Assembly (NCBI GenBank): GCA_963763575.1
Contig: CAVXPD010000004.1
Span: 868,001 to 932,000 of the forward strand
Source: Bog-473 sp963763575
Lineage (GTDB): Bacteria; Actinomycetota; Acidimicrobiia; Acidimicrobiales; RAAP-2
Length of the DNA stretch: 64,000 bases
Direction: 5' to 3'
In this document: one piece after another, positions 60,249 through 64,000 of the stretch
Layout of the letters: each line of letters begins with the position of its first letter
How positions within the stretch are numbered: the first letter of the stretch is position 1
The notes under the pieces: model-generated
Databases searched by the model: none
What the model was told of the DNA's origin: nothing
Seen by the model: only the letters and a program-made list of their open reading frames with translations
Translations under genes and position numbers: made by a program

Positions 60249-61556
60249 CTACGACGACGTGCTCGCCGTCGAGGTGCCCGGGATGTCCGTCCCGCACACC
60301 GGCTTCGAGGAGACCGGGGTGAACCCGTTCTTCTGCGCCTGCATGACCCAGGTGCACTGCTGCGGCAGGTTGTGGCCGAAAATCGTGGCGTAATTGATGG
60401 GGTTCGGGAGCATCCCGTTGTCGTTGTAGGACTTGATGCTCCGCAGGTCTTTGATCACGGCGGCATGCGTGGGGTTCGGCCCGGCCATCTGCAGGCCCTT
60501 GATCATCAGGTCGGCCCCGGCCCAGGCCTCGTCCTCGCCGAAGTCCGCGAACTGCCCCTTCGGCAGGTGCCCGTACTTCTCCATCGCGGCCTGCATCTGC
60601 TGGGTCCCGGCGTTGGGCAGGTCCCAGGGCCGGAACAGCGACAGGAAGTAGTCCCCCTGCACGGCGCCCCAGGCCGGCGAGTGGATCAGATTGGACTGGT
60701 AACCCGTGGCGAAGAGAGCCTTGAACTTCACCCCGGCCTGCTTGAGCGCCGTGGCCAGCGCGTAGTTCGAGTTGGAGTCCATGCCCGGGACGATCGCGTT
60801 GATTCCGTCCTGCTTGGCGGTCAGCGCCACGCTGGTGAAGGCCACGCTCCCGAAGGGGATCGAGGTGTCGATGACCCCCACCTTGCCGCCGGCGTGCTTG
60901 AACGAGTCGGCGGACTGGGTGGCGGCGCGGGCGGAGGAGGGTGAGATCCCGTAGCCGTACGTGCCGACCACGGTGCCGCCGTGCGACTTCAAGAAGTCGC
61001 CGATCTGCGTGTTGACGGGATACTTCGGGTTCACGCTGCCCTCGTCGGAGGCGAACATGTTGGTGTACGGCTGCGTCCCCCACTCGGGACCGTCGTCGTA
61101 GGAGCCGGTCACCGGCACGCCCGCCTGGTTGGGGTACTTGGCGGCGAGGAAGAACAGGGCGCTCTGCGAGACGACGGCGAACGCCTTCGAATCGGCCTCC
61201 TGCACCACGGTCGCGATCTGCGACGGGCTCGTCTGGTCGTCGAGGACGAGGGGCACGAGCTTGTGCCCGTCGACTCCACCCTCCGCGTTCTGCAGGTCGA
61301 GACGAGCCTCGAAGCCGGCCGGTGACGACGAGTCCTCTGGAGCGCCCGGTCCCGTGAGCGAGGTGATGTACGCGATGGTGATCGGCGCCGGAGAGGCGCC
61401 TGCCGGCGTCGGCGTGGCCGCCGCGATCGCGAGCGGGATGCCCCCTGCCATCGCCGCCAGACCCGCCACCAACGCACGCCCCCGCTGCCGGCGTGCCCGG
61501 CGGCGGGCGCCGCCCCCCTTTGCGCTCGCGGCCGTTGTGGTCATTCCAGGTTGCAC
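60249..61556 (-). CDS. Substrate-binding protein of a second Liv-type importer
   Basis: A 435-residue exported type 1 periplasmic-binding protein: ITIAYITSLTGPGAPEDSSSP, FEARLDLQNAEGGVDGHKLVPLVLDDQT, GVPVTGSYDDGPEW. The signal region is Arg-rich (ARRRARRQRGR) then hydrophobic, ending TPAGASPA. GTG 61556 is 8 bases after GGGAGGGAGG; ATG 61544 is in frame. The C-terminal CTWVMQAQKNGFTPVSSKPVC has two cysteines that may pair. Unrelated in detail to the binding protein at 52169, so a different ligand is likely. It follows the LivF-like gene's stop by 90 bases and has a palindrome in front (61615-61629). Confidence 0.9.
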   Translation of the reverse strand: MQPGMTTTAASAKGGGARRRARRQRGRALVAGLAAMAGGIPLAIAAATPTPAGASPAPITIAYITSLTGPGAPEDSSSPAGFEARLDLQNAEGGVDGHKLVPLVLDDQTSPSQIATVVQEADSKAFAVVSQSALFFLAAKYPNQAGVPVTGSYDDGPEWGTQPYTNMFASDEGSVNPKYPVNTQIGDFLKSHGGTVVGTYGYGISPSSARAATQSADSFKHAGGKVGVIDTSIPFGSVAFTSVALTAKQDGINAIVPGMDSNSNYALATALKQAGVKFKALFATGYQSNLIHSPAWGAVQGDYFLSLFRPWDLPNAGTQQMQAAMEKYGHLPKGQFADFGEDEAWAGADLMIKGLQMAGPNPTHAAVIKDLRSIKSYNDNGMLPNPINYATIFGHNLPQQCTWVMQAQKNGFTPVSSKPVCGTDIPGTSTASTSS

Positions 61557-61614
61557 GTCGACAACCTCCCTCCCCGGATCCGCAGCGGGATCCCCTGTTG
61601 CTGACGATCGAACG

Positions 61615-61629
61615 GAGAATAACATTCTC
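61615..61629. promoter_or_regulatory. Perfect palindrome GAGAAT-AAC-ATTCTC
   Basis: A 15-base inverted repeat with 6-base arms in the 90-base gap before the substrate-binding gene. Possible operator for a separate promoter of that gene. No clear -35/-10 pair was seen. Confidence 0.4.
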
Positions 61630-61646
61630 GCCGGAAGCGAGTGTCG

Positions 61647-62411
61647 TTATTGTAATCCATTCGTAATGCCAGCGGGGGTCGGGGCGTCGGCCTCGCCCAG
61701 ATAGCGGTCGATGACCTCTTGGCCGGCCTCGCCGGCGGTACCCGCCCAGCCCACCTCACCCCGGGTCAGGATCAGGCAGCTGTCGGCCATCTCGAGGGCC
61801 CGGTGCACGAACTGCTCGCTCAGGACGATGGTGATCCCCGAGCGCGCGGCGTCGGCCAGTCCGTCGAAGACGGACTCGGCGATGAGCGGCGCCAGCCCGA
61901 GGGACATCTCGTCTGCGATGATCAGCTTGGGGGAGACGGCCAGGGCGCGCGCCAGCGCCAGCATCTGTTGCTCGCCACCCGAAAGGCTTCCGGCCAGCTG
62001 GTTGGAGCGTTGCCCCAGCACCGGGAAGCGGTCGACGGCCCGCGCGATGGCCGCCGGGCGGTCCGACCTCCGCTCCTGGGCCACCGCCATGCGCAGGTTG
62101 TCGATGACCGAGAGGCGGGGGAAGATGCCCCGGCCCTCGGGGATGTAGGTCAGTCCCATGCGGCGGATGCGGTGCGCCGGCAGACGAGTCACGTCGCGGC
62201 CGTCGAAGGTCACGCGCCCGGCGGACGGCGCGACGAGACCCGAGATGGCACGGGCCAGGGTGCTCTTGCCTGCGCCGTTCGCACCGAGCACGGCGAGCAC
62301 CGTTCCGGGTTGGACGCTGAGCGAGACCCCGAACAGCGCCTGCGACGTCCCGTAACGCACGTCGAGGTCGCGTACCTCGAGAATGGGCTCGGACACGGCT
62401 TCGACGGTCAC
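61647..62411 (-). CDS. Liv-type ABC transporter ATPase (LivF-like), second system
   Basis: A 254-residue ATPase: Walker A GANGAGKSTLA, LivF-type IPEGRGIFPRLSVIDNL, signature LSGGEQQML, Walker B LIIADEMSLGLAP with Met replacing the usual Pro, and LSEQFVHRAL. GTG 62411 overlaps the preceding LivG-like stop as GTGA. Confidence 0.92.
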   Translation of the reverse strand: MTVEAVSEPILEVRDLDVRYGTSQALFGVSLSVQPGTVLAVLGANGAGKSTLARAISGLVAPSAGRVTFDGRDVTRLPAHRIRRMGLTYIPEGRGIFPRLSVIDNLRMAVAQERRSDRPAAIARAVDRFPVLGQRSNQLAGSLSGGEQQMLALARALAVSPKLIIADEMSLGLAPLIAESVFDGLADAARSGITIVLSEQFVHRALEMADSCLILTRGEVGWAGTAGEAGQEVIDRYLGEADAPTPAGITNGLQ

Positions 62412-63253
62412 GGCCCCGCCCCGTTCTGCGTCGCGGTGTCCCCCAGGTACGCCGTCTGCACGGCGGGGTCGTTGCGGATCGCCTCCGGGGTCCCGGCAGC
62501 GATGCGTTCGCCGAAATCGAGCACGAACACCGTGTCGGAGAGGGCGAGCACTGCGGCGACGTCGTGCTCGACGATGACGACGGAGAGCGGATGCTCGTTC
62601 TCGTCGACGATCCTGCGAAAGACCGCCAGCAGGTTCTCCGATGCCTTCACGTCCAGCCCCGACAGTGGCTCGTCGAGCAGGAGCACGTGGGGATCGCTGG
62701 CGAGGGCGCGCCCCACCTCGACCAGGCGGACCACGCCCAGCGGCAGCGCCGCCACCGGCGCCTTCGCCACCTTGGTCAGCCGGAGCAGCTCCAAGAGCCC
62801 GTCGACGCGCTCGTTCTCCTCGCTCGGGGCCGGCAAGAGGCACCGGGGGTCGAACATGTCCCGCCACAAGCGGGCGCGGCACATACGGGCCCGATAGGCC
62901 AAGACGAAGTGCTCGCGCACCGTGAGCCCCATGAAGATCTCGGGCTGTTGGAACGTGCGAGCCAGCCCGCGCCGGGCGCGCGTCCGCGGCGAGGCGCCGG
63001 TGACGTCCTCTCCACGCAGCCAGACGCGCCCCGCGTTCGGGCGCTGCAATCCCGACAGCACGCCGAGCAGCGTCGACTTCCCCGCCCCGTTGGGCCCGAC
63101 CAGCCCGGCGATGCCGCCCGGCCGGACCTCGAGGGAGACGTCGGCGAGCGCCATGAGCCCACCGAAGCGCACGGTGACTCCCTGGGCGGCGAGCGCCACC
63201 TCGTCACCGGCCGGCGTGCTCCCCGCGTCGAAGTCGCTCGTGGTCGCCGTCAC
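62408..63253 (-). CDS. Liv-type ABC transporter ATPase (LivG-like), second system
   Basis: A 281-residue ATPase: Walker A GPNGAGKSTLL, ARTFQQPEIFMGLTVREHF, signature LPLGVVRLVEVGRAL in place of LSGGQ (typical LivG drift), Walker B LLLLDEPLSGLD, VEHDVAAVLALSD. GTG 63253 overlaps the permease stop as GTGA. The upstream open frame runs through the permease gene and is rejected. Confidence 0.92.
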   Translation of the reverse strand: MTATTSDFDAGSTPAGDEVALAAQGVTVRFGGLMALADVSLEVRPGGIAGLVGPNGAGKSTLLGVLSGLQRPNAGRVWLRGEDVTGASPRTRARRGLARTFQQPEIFMGLTVREHFVLAYRARMCRARLWRDMFDPRCLLPAPSEENERVDGLLELLRLTKVAKAPVAALPLGVVRLVEVGRALASDPHVLLLDEPLSGLDVKASENLLAVFRRIVDENEHPLSVVIVEHDVAAVLALSDTVFVLDFGERIAAGTPEAIRNDPAVQTAYLGDTATQNGAGP

Positions 63254-64000
63254 GTGACCCGCTCGGCGATCGTGGCCACGGGCTCGGCGGCGAGGTCCGG
63301 CGAGCCGAGGGCCGGCTCGGGCACGCCGGCCGGCTCCCCTCGCGGGGCGGGCCGGGCCCGGAGCACCAGCCGGCGGAGACGCCGGCTGTTCTCGGCCAAT
63401 GCCCCCTCGGGATACTTGGCGGCCGAGATGGCACCCAGGCCGAAGAGCACCGGCACCACGTTCGGGATCCACGTCAACGAGGAGAAGTAGTACTGCGCCA
63501 GAGCGAGCGGGAAGACGAACGCGATGCCCGCGATCAGCGCCGCCGCGTTCGAGCGCACCCCGATGGTCACCAGCACCGCGAGCCAGGTGATGCCCAAGAA
63601 GGTGGCGAATTCGGACGGCTGGAAGGTCGACTGGGCCATCACGAGGAGCGCTCCCCCGATGCCGGCGATGAAGGCGGCCAACGACCCGGCGATCACCTTC
63701 ATCTGGACCACGCTGATGCCCGACGTCCGGGCCCCCGCCTCGCTCCAGCGGGCGGCGTTGAGGGCGAGACCGGTCGTCGACCGCCGGAAGTTCACGATGA
63801 ACAGGGACACGATGATGAACACGACAAGACAGAGGTACGTGAAGGCCCGGTCCGAGGTGGCGAACTGCGGACGGTTCACGGTGAGGCCCAGACCCTGGTT
63901 GACGAAGCTCGGCAGCGTGAACACGAGGTTCTCCATCAGCAGCCCGAAGGTCAACGTCACGAGCGCGACGTAGAGATCGCCCAACCGGATGCTGAGGAAG
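63250..64000 (-). CDS. Liv-type ABC permease (LivM-like), 5' end beyond window
   Basis: The C-terminal ~249 residues of a permease; the frame is open to the window edge with no start needed inside. Visible are LSIRLGDLYVALVTLTFGLLMENLVF, then GLALNAARWSEAGARTSGISVVQMKVIAGSLAAFIAGIGGALL, the LivM-type coupling loop and following helix. Overlaps the LivG-like gene by GTGA. It heads the visible part of permease-LivG-LivF-binding protein on the minus strand; the LivH partner should lie just beyond 64000. Confidence 0.9.
   Translation of the reverse strand, partial: FLSIRLGDLYVALVTLTFGLLMENLVFTLPSFVNQGLGLTVNRPQFATSDRAFTYLCLVVFIIVSLFIVNFRRSTTGLALNAARWSEAGARTSGISVVQMKVIAGSLAAFIAGIGGALLVMAQSTFQPSEFATFLGITWLAVLVTIGVRSNAAALIAGIAFVFPLALAQYYFSSLTWIPNVVPVLFGLGAISAAKYPEGALAENSRRLRRLVLRARPAPRGEPAGVPEPALGSPDLAAEPVATIAERVT

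Overview
The window reads as chromosomal DNA of a high-GC actinobacterium. The evidence is dense GTG/ATG/TTG starts with purine-rich ribosome sites, many 4-base ATGA/GTGA gene overlaps, mycothiol-type DinB-fold proteins, an LLM (F420-type) oxidoreductase, DUF427 proteins and Rpf-like secreted wall proteins. The tail of the second wall protein (10614-11132) recalls proteins I associate with Acidimicrobiia; that assignment is inference. No tRNA, rRNA, CRISPR array, transposase or phage gene is visible. Three genes, and perhaps a fourth, carry single-base frameshifts, so read-level accuracy matters before any of them is called a pseudogene.

Layout. 1-2575: a DrrA/NodI-type ABC exporter (ATPase and two permeases, the last cut by the window edge). 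2654-7374: a GH1 glycosidase, an alpha/beta hydrolase, a multi-pass membrane protein and a DipZ-like thiol-disulfide protein with a possible leader peptide. 7385-8996: a frameshifted acyl-CoA synthetase. 8997-11132: a CRP-type palindrome, a foldable leader, and two tandem secreted Rpf-like genes sharing a duplicated ~150-base leader. 11211-12358: an epoxide-hydrolase-fold protein and a nucleoside phosphorylase. 12378-20848: a potassium locus. The kdp operon (mini-ORF, kdpF, A, B, C, OB-fold gene) lies on the minus strand. KdpD is split into a KdpD-USP sensor gene and a membrane kinase gene transcribed divergently, with kdpE after the kinase. Three helically phased TGTCAAC repeats lie upstream of the operon.

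20923-31181, mostly plus strand: SDR, beta-lactamase-like hydrolase, ureohydrolase, a nitrilase-fold protein lacking the catalytic cysteine, nitroreductase, amidohydrolase, G6PD, a cysteine-rich SufR-like regulator facing folE across a palindrome-rich promoter, and a ferredoxin reductase. 31209-35483: a VOC/Baeyer-Villiger monooxygenase/quinone oxidoreductase operon, divergent from an SDR-VOC pair. 35790-38161: a TetR/MFS efflux pair with a perfect 18-bp operator inside the MFS promoter. 38146-44085: a minus-strand oxidative cluster with a PqqD-like (RiPP recognition element) protein, two PhyH dioxygenases, an acetyltransferase, an enoyl-CoA hydratase, a P450, its ferredoxin and a hydrolase; this is the best candidate here for an undescribed pathway. 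44486-46954: two DinB/MDMPI-type genes around an ArsR-SRPBCC pair with an apparently leaderless promoter.

47217-48437 is a secreted protein of unknown role. 48575-53599 is a complete five-gene branched-chain-amino-acid-type ABC importer. 53687-60211 holds a KANL3-like hydrolase, a fructosamine-kinase-like protein, an LLM oxidoreductase, a second P450, and an SDR/DUF427-thioesterase/DUF427 operon. 60249-64000 is most of a second importer of the same class on the minus strand. Overall the gene content suggests a heterotroph that oxidises lipid- or terpenoid-like hydrophobic compounds (P450s, BVMO, PhyH, acyl-CoA enzymes, two Liv-type importers), with redox balance and potassium homeostasis genes interspersed. 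That lifestyle is inference from gene families.
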